Of a stretch of DNA of 41,305 bases, positions 24,936-32,536 are shown piece by piece (position 1 is the first letter of the stretch; each line of letters opens with the position of its first letter). The stretch comes from Planctomycetota bacterium (GTDB lineage: Bacteria; Planctomycetota; J058), in assembly GCA_023954375.1 (NCBI GenBank), contig JAMLIC010000069.1, positions 1 through 41,305 of the forward strand. The letters run 5' to 3'. The notes beneath the pieces were generated by a model, which had not been told where the DNA came from, did not search any database, and saw only the letters and a list, made by a program, of their open reading frames with translations. The translations under genes and the position numbers were made by a program.

Positions 24936-25664
24936 ATGGGCATCGAGCCGATCACCCTCAAGACGCGCGACGCCGCCGGCACGGAGGCGGGCAGCGTCAC
25001 CCTGAACGAGGCGGCCTTCGGCGGCTTCGTCAAGAACAAGCTCATCCACGCCGCCGCGGTCATGTACCACGCGAACAAGCGGCAGGGCACCCACTGCGCC
25101 AAGACGCGCGCCCAGGTCACGGGCTCGACGAAGAAGCTCTACCGGCAGAAGGGCACCGGCCGGGCGCGCGCGGGCAACCGCAAGAGCGGCACGCGCGTCG
25201 GCGGCGGCGTGATCCACCCGCCCAAGCCGCGCGACTACTCCTACACGATGCCGCAGAAGCAGCGCGCCTGGGCCGTGCGGGCGGCGCTCCTCGGCAAGGC
25301 CAAGGACGGCGAGCTGCACCTGATCACGGGCTTCGCCGACGAGGCCAAGACCAAGACGATGGTCGGCACGCTCAAGGCCCTCGGCTTGGGCGACCAGAGC
25401 GTGCTCGTCGTGACCGACGGGCTGAAGCCGAACGTCTACAAGTCGGCCCGCAACATCGAGCGCGTGCGCTGCGTGCCCTCGAGCGAGCTGACCGCCCGCG
25501 ACGCCCTGCTGCACAAGCACGTCGTCATGGAGGCGCCGGCCTTCGAGCGCCTGAACCAGCCGATGAAGTCCGTCCAGCGGCCGCGCAAGCCCAAGGGCAC
25601 GCGCAAGGCCGATGCCAGCAAGGTCCGCGGCGCCGAGGCGACCGCGAGCGCCGGGGAGGGTTGA
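24936..25664 (+). CDS. rplD: 50S ribosomal protein L4 (uL4) with basic C-terminal tail
   Basis: A 242-residue L4; most bacterial L4 are about 200-210. The exit-tunnel loop is recognisable (KLYRQKGTGRARAGNRKSGTRVGGG), as is YTMPQKQRAWAVRAAL. The last 35 residues or so are a Lys/Arg/Ala-rich tail beyond the usual end. In E. coli L4 is the autogenous repressor of the S10 operon, so the rpsJ leader palindromes could be its target, which is inference. It starts 2 nt after rplC. Confidence 0.97.
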   Translation: MGIEPITLKTRDAAGTEAGSVTLNEAAFGGFVKNKLIHAAAVMYHANKRQGTHCAKTRAQVTGSTKKLYRQKGTGRARAGNRKSGTRVGGGVIHPPKPRDYSYTMPQKQRAWAVRAALLGKAKDGELHLITGFADEAKTKTMVGTLKALGLGDQSVLVVTDGLKPNVYKSARNIERVRCVPSSELTARDALLHKHVVMEAPAFERLNQPMKSVQRPRKPKGTRKADASKVRGAEATASAGEG

Positions 25665-25666
25665 TC

Positions 25667-25951
25667 GTGGACCTCGACGCCTTTCAGGTGATCAAGAGCC
25701 CGATCATCACCGAGAAGGTGACCGGGCAGACCGAGCACAGCAACGTCTACGCGTTCAAGGTCGACATGCGGGCCAACAAGGTCCAGATCCGCTCGGCCGT
25801 GGAGAAGCTCTGGCCGGGCGTGAAGGTCGTCTCCGTGCGCACGCAGGTGCGCAAGGGCAAGCCCCGGCGCATGAAGCACACCTGGAGCTCCCAGCCCGAC
25901 TGGAAGCGCGCCCTGGTGCGGCTGGCCGAGGGCCAGAAGATCGAGGCTTAG
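25667..25951 (+). CDS. rplW: 50S ribosomal protein L23 (uL23)
   Basis: Exit-tunnel rim protein and docking site for SRP and trigger factor; 94 residues. Family features are VIKSPIITEKVT at the N-terminus and VRTQVRKGKPRRMKH. GTG 25667 is chosen because GGAGG lies 7 nt upstream and the product begins MDLDAFQVIK like other L23. A TTG at 25661 overlapping the rplD stop is possible. Confidence 0.97.
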   Translation: MDLDAFQVIKSPIITEKVTGQTEHSNVYAFKVDMRANKVQIRSAVEKLWPGVKVVSVRTQVRKGKPRRMKHTWSSQPDWKRALVRLAEGQKIEA

Positions 25952-25952
25952 C

Positions 25953-26807
25953 ATGGGCATCCGCACCTACAACCCGACGTCGCCCGGCCGCCGCGGCGCC
26001 CAGGTCTCCGACTGGGCCGAGCTGACGCACAAGAACCGCAACCGCCCGGAGGAGAGCCTCCTCCAGCGCATCAAGAAGAGCGGCGGCCGCAACCACCACG
26101 GCGTGGTCACGGCGCGCCACCGCGGCGGCGGCCACAAGTCGATCTACCGCCTGGTCGACTTCAAGCGCAACCGCAAGGACGGCGTGCCGGCCAAGGTCGT
26201 CTCGATCGAGTACGACCCGAACCGCACGGCGCGCATCGCGCTCCTGCACTACGCCGACGGCGAGAAGAGCTACATCCTCGCGCCGCTCGAGCTCCAGGCC
26301 GGGATGATGGTCATGTCGGGGCCGCAGGCCGAGCCGCGCGTCGGCAACTGCATCCCCATGCGCTACATCCCCACCGGCCTGGTGATCCACAACGTGGAGC
26401 TCCAGCCGGGCCGGGGCGGCCAGCTGGGCCGCGCCGCCGGCGCCATGATCAAGCTCATGGCCAAGGAGGGCGACCACGCCACGATCCAGCTCCCGTCGGG
26501 CGAGATGCGCCGCGTCCCGATCGACGGCCGGGCCACGATCGGCCAGCTGGGCAACATCGAGCAGAACGTGATCGTGATCGGCAAGGCGGGGCGTCACCGC
26601 TGGATGGGCTACCGGCCGATCTCGCGCGGGTCGGTCCGCAACCCGCACGACCACCCCATGGGCGGCGGCGAGGGTCGCCGCGCGGGCGGCCGTCACCCGG
26701 TCGGCCCGAAGGGCACGCTGGCCAAGGGCGGGATCACCCGCAAGCCGAAGGCGCGCTCGACCAAGTTCATCGTCCGCAGCCGCCGCAAGTCGCAGGGGAA
26801 GGCATAG
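25953..26807 (+). CDS. rplB: 50S ribosomal protein L2 (uL2)
   Basis: Largest primary 23S binder, needed for peptidyl transfer; 284 residues, slightly longer than the 273 of E. coli. The RNA-binding core (SGGRNHHGVVTARHRGGGHK) is intact. The conserved loop reads NPHDHPMGGGEGR: the His equivalent to E. coli His229 is kept, but the second His (231) is Met. The C-terminus KARSTKFIVRSRRK is typical. It starts 1 nt after rplW. Confidence 0.98.
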   Translation: MGIRTYNPTSPGRRGAQVSDWAELTHKNRNRPEESLLQRIKKSGGRNHHGVVTARHRGGGHKSIYRLVDFKRNRKDGVPAKVVSIEYDPNRTARIALLHYADGEKSYILAPLELQAGMMVMSGPQAEPRVGNCIPMRYIPTGLVIHNVELQPGRGGQLGRAAGAMIKLMAKEGDHATIQLPSGEMRRVPIDGRATIGQLGNIEQNVIVIGKAGRHRWMGYRPISRGSVRNPHDHPMGGGEGRRAGGRHPVGPKGTLAKGGITRKPKARSTKFIVRSRRKSQGKA

Positions 26808-26810
26808 CCC

Positions 26811-27089
26811 ATGAGCCGTTCGCTCAAGAAGGGGCCCTACGTCGACGCCAAGCTGATGAGGAAGGTCCTCCGGCAGAAGGAGTCGAGCGACAGCTCGCCG
26901 ATCAAGACCTGGTCGCGCCGCTGCACGGTGGTCCCCGAGTTCGTGAACCACACGTTCGAGGTCCACAACGGGAAGACCTTCCACAAGGTGTTCATCGTCG
27001 AGGACATGGTCGGGCACAAGCTGGGCGAGTTCTCGCCGACGCGCGTGTTCCGCGGCCACACGGGCAAGAAGGTCAAGGGGCCGGCCTGA
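26811..27089 (+). CDS. rpsS: 30S ribosomal protein S19 (uS19)
   Basis: Head protein that contacts S13; 92 residues, the standard size. MSRSLKKGPYVDAKLM, IKTWSRRCTVVPEFV and KLGEFSPTRVFRGH are family blocks. It lies 3 nt after rplB and 1 nt before rplV. Confidence 0.98.
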   Translation: MSRSLKKGPYVDAKLMRKVLRQKESSDSSPIKTWSRRCTVVPEFVNHTFEVHNGKTFHKVFIVEDMVGHKLGEFSPTRVFRGHTGKKVKGPA

Positions 27090-27090
27090 G

Positions 27091-27534
27091 ATGCGACCGC
27101 CTGAGAAGAAGCGCAACAACATCGAGAACGCCGCCGAGTTCAAGGCGTTCCACCGCTACGCCAAGATCTCGCCGCGCAAGGTGCGGCGGGTCCTGGACCG
27201 CATCCGGAACCTGCCGGTCTCGGAGGCGCTCGACCAGCTCAAGCACATGCGCCAGCGCGGCGCGTACCTGGTCGACAAGGTGCTGAAGAGCGCGATCGCC
27301 AACGCCGACCGCGCGATCGAGGACGAGAACATCCGCGACCACGCGGGCAACGTCCTCGAGCCCCAGCCGTCGGTCGACGTGGACGACCTCTACGTCCACG
27401 ACGCCCTCGCCGACGAGGGCCCGCGGCTCAAGCGGTGGCGGCCCCGCGCCCGCGGCGCGGCCTACCCGTACCGCAAGTTCTACGCACATCTGACGATTCG
27501 CCTCCGCCCGCGGCGGCAGAAGGCGGAGGAGTAA
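27091..27534 (+). CDS. rplV: 50S ribosomal protein L22 (uL22)
   Basis: Lines the exit tunnel through its beta-hairpin; 147 residues against about 110 in E. coli. The extra length is an N-terminal extension of about 20 residues (MRPPEKKRNNIENAAEFKAF) and an insertion before the hairpin (DHAGNVLEPQPSVDVDDLYV). The core YAKISPRKVRRVLD and DEGPRLKRWRPRARG are clear. The hairpin tip reads AAYPYRK, departing from the common RAxPIRK. Confidence 0.96.
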   Translation: MRPPEKKRNNIENAAEFKAFHRYAKISPRKVRRVLDRIRNLPVSEALDQLKHMRQRGAYLVDKVLKSAIANADRAIEDENIRDHAGNVLEPQPSVDVDDLYVHDALADEGPRLKRWRPRARGAAYPYRKFYAHLTIRLRPRRQKAEE

Positions 27535-27536
27535 CC

Positions 27537-28250
27537 GTGGGACAGAAGGTTCGCCCCACCGGGTTCCGCGTCGGCATCACCGAGGACTGGCGCTCGCGCT
27601 GGTACGCCAAGAAGAAGGACTTCGGGCCCCTCCTCGTCGAGGACCAGAAGATCCGCGACGCGGTGAAGAAGGAGTACGGCTTCGCCGGCATCCCGCGCGT
27701 CGACATCGAGCGCAAGACCGAGGGCGGCGAGGTCACGGTGATCATCCGCACGGCGCGCCCGGGCGTGATCATCGGCCGCAAGGGCGCCAAGGTCGACAAG
27801 CTCAAGGACGACCTGGCGAAGATCACCAAGAAGAAGGTCGACCTCAAGATCCAGGAGATCGACCGGCCCGAGCTCGACGCCCAGCTGGTGGCGGAGGGCG
27901 TGGCGGAGCAGCTGAAGAAGCGCATGAGCTTCCGCCGCGTGATCAAGAAGTCGCTCGAGCTGACCATGGGCGCCGGGGCCAAGGGCTGCCGGATCAAGGT
28001 CGCGGGCCGCCTCGGCGGCCACGAGATGGCGCGGACCGAGCACAGCCACGAGGGCTCGATCCCGCTCAACACGCTGCGCGCCGACATCGACTACGGGCAC
28101 GCCACCGCCGTGACGACCCACGGGTCGATCGGCGTGAAGTGCTGGGTCTACCGCGGCCTGCGCAAGCACGGTGACCGCGGCAAGATCAAGCCGCAGGCGC
28201 CGACCGTCGACGCGTCCCAGATGGGCGAGTTCGGCGGCGGGGAGGGCTAG
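27537..28250 (+). CDS. rpsC: 30S ribosomal protein S3 (uS3)
   Basis: mRNA-entry protein of the small subunit, 237 residues. The start GTG lies 2 nt after rplV, preceded by GGAGGA, and begins MGQKVRPTGFRVGITEDW. The KH domain has the GxxG loop in IIGRKGAKVD. The C-terminal domain keeps LGGHEMARTEHSHEGSIP and ADIDYG. A 25-residue Gly/Pro-rich tail follows. Confidence 0.98.
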   Translation: MGQKVRPTGFRVGITEDWRSRWYAKKKDFGPLLVEDQKIRDAVKKEYGFAGIPRVDIERKTEGGEVTVIIRTARPGVIIGRKGAKVDKLKDDLAKITKKKVDLKIQEIDRPELDAQLVAEGVAEQLKKRMSFRRVIKKSLELTMGAGAKGCRIKVAGRLGGHEMARTEHSHEGSIPLNTLRADIDYGHATAVTTHGSIGVKCWVYRGLRKHGDRGKIKPQAPTVDASQMGEFGGGEG

Positions 28251-28253
28251 GCC

Positions 28254-28670
28254 ATGGCGATGATGCCGAAGCGCGTCAAGCACCGTAAGGTGCAGCGCGG
28301 CCACATGAAGGGGTTCGCCCGGCGCGGGAACCGCGTCGTGTTCGGCGACCACGGCCTGCAGTGCCTCGAGGCCGGCTGGGTCTCGGCCCAGGTGATCGAG
28401 GCGAGCCGCATCACCTGCGGCCGCTACCTGGGCGGCGAGGGCCGGCTCTACATCCGCATGTTCCCCCACAAGCCGCTCACCTCGAAGCCGCTCGAGGTGC
28501 GCATGGGCACGGGCAAGGGCGAGCCCGACTACTGGGCCGCCGCGGTCCGGCCCGGCACCGTGATCATGGAGATCGCGGGCGTCCCGGCGGAGGTGGCCAA
28601 GCGCGCGTTCGCCCGGGTGGCCCACAAGCTGCCGGTCAAGGTGCGCTACGTGCCGAGGAGGTCGCAGTGA
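28254..28670 (+). CDS. rplP: 50S ribosomal protein L16 (uL16)
   Basis: A-site-finger protein contacting tRNA; 138 residues, normal. Family blocks: PKRVKHRKVQRG, IRMFPHKPLTSKP, EVRMGTGKGEPDYW and MEIAG. The central segment ASRITCGRYLGGEGRLYIR replaces the commoner AARxAxTRxxxRGGK. The ATG at 28254 follows rpsC by 3 nt; another ATG is at 28260. Confidence 0.98.
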   Translation: MAMMPKRVKHRKVQRGHMKGFARRGNRVVFGDHGLQCLEAGWVSAQVIEASRITCGRYLGGEGRLYIRMFPHKPLTSKPLEVRMGTGKGEPDYWAAAVRPGTVIMEIAGVPAEVAKRAFARVAHKLPVKVRYVPRRSQ

Positions 28671-28876
28671 ACCTCGAGGAGATCCGGGGCCTCGCCACCG
28701 ACGACCTGTCGAAGGCCGTCGAGGACGCGCGCGAGGAGATGTTCCGCAAGCGCTTCCAGACCGCCATGGAGGCGGTGGACAACACCGCCGCGGTCCGCGA
28801 GCTGCGCAAGCGCGTCGCCCGCCTCAAGACGGTCCTCCGCGAGCGCGAGCTCGCGGCCGCGAAGCAGGGGAAGTAA
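28667..28876 (+). CDS. rpmC: 50S ribosomal protein L29 (uL29)
   Basis: Small helical-hairpin protein at the tunnel exit; 69 residues. It begins NLEEIRGLATDDLSKAVEDA and has the conserved RELRKRVARLKTVLRER. The GTG start overlaps the rplP stop (GTGA), indicating translational coupling, with a GAGGAGG sequence upstream inside rplP. Confidence 0.96.
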   Translation: MNLEEIRGLATDDLSKAVEDAREEMFRKRFQTAMEAVDNTAAVRELRKRVARLKTVLRERELAAAKQGK

Positions 28877-28882
28877 CGAGCC

Positions 28883-29215
28883 ATGTCCGACACGCCCGCC
28901 GAAACCCCCCCCGCCGACGCCACCGCGCAGCCCGCGCCCGAGCGCCGCTACGCCGACACGACGCGCGGCAAGCGCACCGTCTTCGAGGGGATGGTCGTCT
29001 CGACGAAGATGCAGAAGACGCTCGTGGTCGAGCTCGGGCGCCTCGAGCCGCACAAGAAGTACGGCAAGTACGTGCGCCGGCACACCAGGGTCTACGCGCA
29101 CGACGAGAAGGGCGAGGCGCAGCTCGGTGACACCGTCTCGGTGTACGAGTGCCGCCCCTACTCGAAGCTCAAGAAGTACCGCCTCGGCGCGGTGCTCAAG
29201 CGCGCTGGGAGCTAG
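28883..29215 (+). CDS. rpsQ: 30S ribosomal protein S17 (uS17) with N-terminal extension
   Basis: OB-fold 16S rRNA binder; 110 residues, about 25 more than E. coli. The first 28 residues (MSDTPAETPPADATAQPAPE and following) are a Pro/Ala/Thr-rich, probably disordered extension. The core RTVFEGMVVSTKMQKTLVV, HKKYGKYVRRHTR and YECRPYSKLKKYRL is standard. The ATG is 6 nt after rpmC. Confidence 0.97.
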   Translation: MSDTPAETPPADATAQPAPERRYADTTRGKRTVFEGMVVSTKMQKTLVVELGRLEPHKKYGKYVRRHTRVYAHDEKGEAQLGDTVSVYECRPYSKLKKYRLGAVLKRAGS

Positions 29216-29223
29216 CTGACGCC

Positions 29224-29598
29224 ATGATCCAGATGGAGACGCTGCTCGACGTCGCCGACAACACCGGGGCCAAGAAGGCCAAGATGATCGGCGTCCTCGG
29301 CAAGTCGGACACGCGGATCGCGCGCCTGGGCGACATCATCGTCGCCCACGTCCGCCAGGCGCAGCCGGGCGCCGAGGTGAAGAAGGGCGACATCGTCCGC
29401 GGGGTCGTCGTGCGCTGCAAGAAGAAGTACCGCCGGCCCGACGGGAGCTGGGTGCGCTTCGACAAGAACGCCATGGTCGTCCTGGCCGACGTGGCCTCGA
29501 AGAACCCGAAGGGCACGCGCGTGTTCGGCGCCGTCGCCCGCGAGCTGCGCGAGAAGAAGTTCACGAAGATCATCTCGCTCGCGTCGGAGGTCGTGTAG
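29224..29598 (+). CDS. rplN: 50S ribosomal protein L14 (uL14)
   Basis: Inter-subunit bridge protein, 124 residues. MIQMETLLDVADNTGAK, VKKGDIVRGVVVRCKK, RRPDGSWVRFDKNAMVVL and GTRVFGAVARELR match the family along its whole length. It starts 8 nt after rpsQ and opens the spc-type section, with no visible promoter of its own. Confidence 0.98.
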   Translation: MIQMETLLDVADNTGAKKAKMIGVLGKSDTRIARLGDIIVAHVRQAQPGAEVKKGDIVRGVVVRCKKKYRRPDGSWVRFDKNAMVVLADVASKNPKGTRVFGAVARELREKKFTKIISLASEVV

Positions 29599-29601
29599 GT
29601 C

Positions 29602-29910
29602 ATGGCGCACACCGGCAAGGGGCAGAAGCGGTACCTGCGCGCGCCGAAGGTCCGCGGCAAGGGTGAGACGAAGCACCTGCACAAGCTGCACGTGAAGAAG
29701 GACGACGACGTCGTCGTGCTCAGCGGCGCCGACAAGGGCAAGACCGGCAAGGTCATGCGCGCCATCCCCGCCAAGGGCGAGGTCGTGGTGCAGGGCGTGA
29801 ACCGGCGCTGGAAGCACCTCCGGCGCACGCAGCAGAACCCGCAGGGCGGCCGGGTCGAGCGCGAGTTCCCCATCCCCGCCTGCAAGGTGCGCAAGGTCCA
29901 GGAGAGCTAG
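29602..29910 (+). CDS. rplX: 50S ribosomal protein L24 (uL24)
   Basis: Assembly-initiator of the large subunit; 102 residues. The KOW motif is VKKDDDVVVLSGADKGKTGKV, and NRRWKHLRRTQQNPQGGRVE follows as in other L24. The N-terminus has about 25 extra basic residues. It lies 3 nt after rplN. Confidence 0.97.
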   Translation: MAHTGKGQKRYLRAPKVRGKGETKHLHKLHVKKDDDVVVLSGADKGKTGKVMRAIPAKGEVVVQGVNRRWKHLRRTQQNPQGGRVEREFPIPACKVRKVQES

Positions 29911-29931
29911 CCTCTCCCCGAGGGAAACACG

Positions 29932-30630
29932 ATGGCTGACGACAAGACCAAGGCGGCGAAGCCGGCGAAGGCCCCCAAGGGGGGCGGCGGCGGCGGCAAG
30001 GCGATCAAGGGCGACTTCAAGGCGAAGCCGCGCAAGAAGAAGGAGGGCAAGCCCACGGAGCCGGCCCCCCCGCCCCGCCTGAAGAAGCACTACGAGACCG
30101 TCGTGCGCGCCGGGCTGAAGAAGCAGTTCGGCTACGAGGCGGAGATGGCGGTGCCCCGCGTCACCAAGGTCGTGGTGAGCATGGGCATCGGCGACGCCAA
30201 CGAGAACCCGCGCAAGCTCGAGGCGCTCCTCGAGGACCTCGAGACCGCCACGGGCCAGCGCCCGCTGGTGACCCGGGCGCGCCTGTCGGTGGCGAACTTC
30301 AAGCTGCGCCAGGGCATGCCGGTGGGCCTCAAGGTCACGCTGCGCGGCCCGCGCATGTGGGAGTTCCTCGACCGGCTCATCACGCTGGTCGTCCCCCGCC
30401 TGCGCGACTTCCGCGGCCTGAGCTCGAAGTCGTTCGACGGGCGCGGCAACTACGCCATGGGGCTGCCCGACCAGCTCGTGTTCCCCGAGGTGCGGGCCGA
30501 CAAGGTCGAGTTCTACAACGGCATGAACATCGTCGTCTGCACGACGGCGCGGACCGACGACGAGGCGCGCGAGACGCTGCGCCTGGTCGGCCTCCCGTTC
30601 GTCAACCTCCCCGTGCAGATCATCCAGTAG
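29932..30630 (+). CDS. rplE: 50S ribosomal protein L5 (uL5) with Lys-rich N-terminal extension
   Basis: 5S-rRNA-binding protein. The core from about residue 50 is standard (LKKHYETVVRAGLKKQFGYE, PRVTKVVVSMGIGDANEN, DFRGLSSKSFDGRGNYAMGL), but the 232-residue total exceeds the usual 180. The additional 50 N-terminal residues are Lys/Ala/Pro-rich with a run of six Gly, very probably disordered and RNA-binding. The extension is in frame from ATG 29932, which has CGAGGG upstream, so it is probably translated. Confidence 0.96.
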   Translation: MADDKTKAAKPAKAPKGGGGGGKAIKGDFKAKPRKKKEGKPTEPAPPPRLKKHYETVVRAGLKKQFGYEAEMAVPRVTKVVVSMGIGDANENPRKLEALLEDLETATGQRPLVTRARLSVANFKLRQGMPVGLKVTLRGPRMWEFLDRLITLVVPRLRDFRGLSSKSFDGRGNYAMGLPDQLVFPEVRADKVEFYNGMNIVVCTTARTDDEARETLRLVGLPFVNLPVQIIQ

Positions 30631-30651
30631 GCAACAGGAGACCCACGCGCC

Positions 30652-30837
30652 ATGGCCAAGACGTCTCAGCGGGTCAAGGCGAAGCGCCCCCCGAAGTTCA
30701 GCACGCGGCGGTACAACCGCTGCGAGCTCTGCGGGCGCCGCCACGCCTACTACCGCAAGTTCTCGATCTGCAGGATCTGCTTCCGGATGCTCGCCCTCCA
30801 GGGCCGCATCCCTGGTGTCAAGAAGGCCAGCTGGTGA
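30652..30837 (+). CDS. rpsZ: 30S ribosomal protein S14, zinc-binding type (uS14)
   Basis: 61-residue C+ form of S14. Four zinc ligands are present: Cys24, Cys27, Cys40 and Cys43 (CELC...CRIC). The C-terminus GRIPGVKKASW is diagnostic of the type Z protein. No zinc-free paralogue lies in the window. An AGGAG-type signal (CAGGAG) precedes the ATG. Confidence 0.98.
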   Translation: MAKTSQRVKAKRPPKFSTRRYNRCELCGRRHAYYRKFSICRICFRMLALQGRIPGVKKASW

Positions 30838-30849
30838 GGGCCTGATCCC

Positions 30850-31263
30850 ATGATGACCGACCCGATCGCAGACATGCTCACCCAGATCCGCAACGCCCTG
30901 CAGATCCGCCGGCAGAAGGTGCGCATCCCGCGCTCCGCGCTGAAGGTCCAGGTGGCGGACGTCCTCAAGCGCGAGGGCTACATCGCGGACTACCGCGCGC
31001 AGGAGTCGAAGCCGGGCGACGGCATCGGCGCGCAGGGGTGGCTCGAGATCGACCTCAAGTACGGCCCCGAGGGCGAGGACGTGATCTCGCGCATCGACCG
31101 CGTCTCCAAGCCGGGGCGCCGCGTCTACTTCAAGGCCAAGGACCTGCTCCGCGTCATGAACGGGCTCGGCATCAACATCCTCTCCACGTCGCAGGGGGTG
31201 CTCTCGAGCCGTGAGGCGCGCGCCCGCGGTATCGGGGGCGAGGTCCTGGCGCAGGTCTACTGA
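30850..31263 (+). CDS. rpsH: 30S ribosomal protein S8 (uS8)
   Basis: Central-domain 16S binder, 137 residues. MTDPIADMLTQIRNAL at the N-terminus, then RVSKPGRRVYF and the C-terminal ILSTSQGVLSSREARARGIGGEVL are clear. Two ATG codons stand together at the start; the second gives the usual N-terminus. In E. coli S8 represses the spc operon. Confidence 0.98.
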   Translation: MMTDPIADMLTQIRNALQIRRQKVRIPRSALKVQVADVLKREGYIADYRAQESKPGDGIGAQGWLEIDLKYGPEGEDVISRIDRVSKPGRRVYFKAKDLLRVMNGLGINILSTSQGVLSSREARARGIGGEVLAQVY

Positions 31264-31270
31264 GGGAACC

Positions 31271-31825
31271 ATGTCGCGCATCGGCAAGAAGCCCGTCCAG
31301 ATCCCCGCGGGCGTGAAGGTGAACGTCGCGCAGCGCAAGGTCTCCGTCGAGGGGCCCAGCGGCAAGCTCGAGCACACCTTCCCCTACGGGGTCGGGATCG
31401 CCCTCGAGGGCAGCACCATCACGGTGACCCGCACGAGCGACTCGAAGCAGCACCGCGCCTTCCACGGCATGACGCGGGCCCTGCTGGCCAACATGGTCAA
31501 CGGGGTCAAGACGCCGTTCGAGAAGATCCTGGAGATCCACGGCACCGGCTACAACGCCGATGTGAAGGGCCAGGAGCTCGAGCTCGACATCGGCTTCTCG
31601 AACAAGGTCAAGATCAAGATCCCCAAGGGGCTCGAGGTCAAGGTCGACAAGCAGCGCCCGGTCGTCGTGCGCGTGCTCGGCGCCGACAAGCAGGCCGTGG
31701 GGCAGCTGTCCGCCGAGATCCGCAAGATCCGGCCGCCGTCGCCCTACGGCGAGAACAAGGGCATCCGGTACCGGGGCGAGGTCATCCGCAAGAAGGCCGG
31801 CAAGGCCTTCGGTGAGAAGAAGTAA
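31271..31825 (+). CDS. rplF: 50S ribosomal protein L6 (uL6)
   Basis: 184-residue protein near the factor-binding site. MSRIGKKPVQIPAGVKV, VEGPSGKLEH, GYNADVKGQELELDIGFS and the C-terminal IRYRGEVIRKKAGKAFG match the family. The ATG follows GAGGGAACC, 7 nt after rpsH. A strong hairpin lies between it and rplR. Confidence 0.98.
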   Translation: MSRIGKKPVQIPAGVKVNVAQRKVSVEGPSGKLEHTFPYGVGIALEGSTITVTRTSDSKQHRAFHGMTRALLANMVNGVKTPFEKILEIHGTGYNADVKGQELELDIGFSNKVKIKIPKGLEVKVDKQRPVVVRVLGADKQAVGQLSAEIRKIRPPSPYGENKGIRYRGEVIRKKAGKAFGEKK

Positions 31826-31844
31826 ACAGGGCGGCGATCCGTGG

Positions 31845-31868
31845 GGTGTCCCGCTCCGGCGGGACACC
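31845..31868 (+). terminator. Perfect 10-bp hairpin between rplF and rplR
   Basis: GGTGTCCCGC pairs fully with GCGGGACACC around a TCCG loop, in an unusually long 75-nt gap inside an otherwise tight operon. There is no U-run, so it may be an attenuator, an RNase-processing site or a ribosomal-protein target rather than a full terminator. Confidence 0.5.
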
Positions 31869-31900
31869 GAAGCCGGGCGCCGAGCCGAAGGTAGTCAGAC

Positions 31901-32266
31901 ATGAAGCGCGACAGGGGAACTGCCCGGGTCCGCCGCCACCAGCGGCTCCGGCGCCGGGTCGAGGGGTCGTCCGAGCGCCCCCGGCTGAGCGTCTTCCGCA
32001 GCAACAAGTACCTCTACGCCCAGGTCATCGACGACCTGGCCGGCAAGACGGTCGTGGCCGCGTCGACGCTCCAGAAGACGCTGAGCGGCGAGCTCGGCGG
32101 GAAGTGCTCCAACCTCGCGGCGGCGAAGCTGCTCGGCAAGACCATCGCCGAGCGCGCCAAGGAGAAGGGCGTCTCCAAGGTGTGCTTCGACCGCGGCGGT
32201 TACAAGTATCACGGCCGCATCAAGGCGCTCGCCGATGCGGCACGGGAGGCGGGCCTTGAGTTCTGA
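31901..32266 (+). CDS. rplR: 50S ribosomal protein L18 (uL18)
   Basis: 5S rRNA binder, 121 residues. RPRLSVFRSNKYLYAQVIDD, NLAAAKLLGKTIAERAKEKG and FDRGGYKYHGRIKALADAAREAGL are the family blocks. The 3' end contains a GGGAGG that serves as Shine-Dalgarno for a TTG at 32256, the likely start of the S5 reading frame. Confidence 0.98.
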   Translation: MKRDRGTARVRRHQRLRRRVEGSSERPRLSVFRSNKYLYAQVIDDLAGKTVVAASTLQKTLSGELGGKCSNLAAAKLLGKTIAERAKEKGVSKVCFDRGGYKYHGRIKALADAAREAGLEF

Positions 32267-32536
32267 GCAGAACACCGAGTCGGGCGCCGAGCCGCAGGGC
32301 GCGGGCGCCCAGGGCGGGCCCGGCGGCGGCGAGCGCCCCGAGCGCGGCGGCGGTGAGCGCGGCGGCCACGGCGGCCACGGCGGCCACGGCGGCGGCGGCG
32401 CGGGCGCGGTCGCGGCCCCGGCGGCGGTCACGGCGGCCCCGGCGGCGGCCACGGCGGCCCCGGCGGCGGCCGTGGGCGTGGTCGCGACCGCGACGACGAC
32501 CGCGACGACCGCGGCGACAAGCTCATCGAGAACGTC
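32256..32536 (+). other. Out-of-frame N-terminal Gly/Arg-rich extension of S5 (apparent -1 shift)
   Basis: A TTG at 32256, 6 nt after a GGGAGG and overlapping the rplR end, opens a frame reading SSEQNTESGAEPQGAG and then Gly/His/Glu/Arg-rich sequence. Near 32390-32410 that character jumps to the -1 frame, which reads GRGRGPGGGHGGPGGG, then RDRDDDRDDRGDKLIENVV and straight into the S5 core. That second frame has a TGA at 32354 and no start codon before GTG 32537. Joined by one -1 step the gene spans an exact multiple of three (270 codons). One missing base in the GGC-rich run, or real frameshifting, explains it. Confidence 0.6.
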
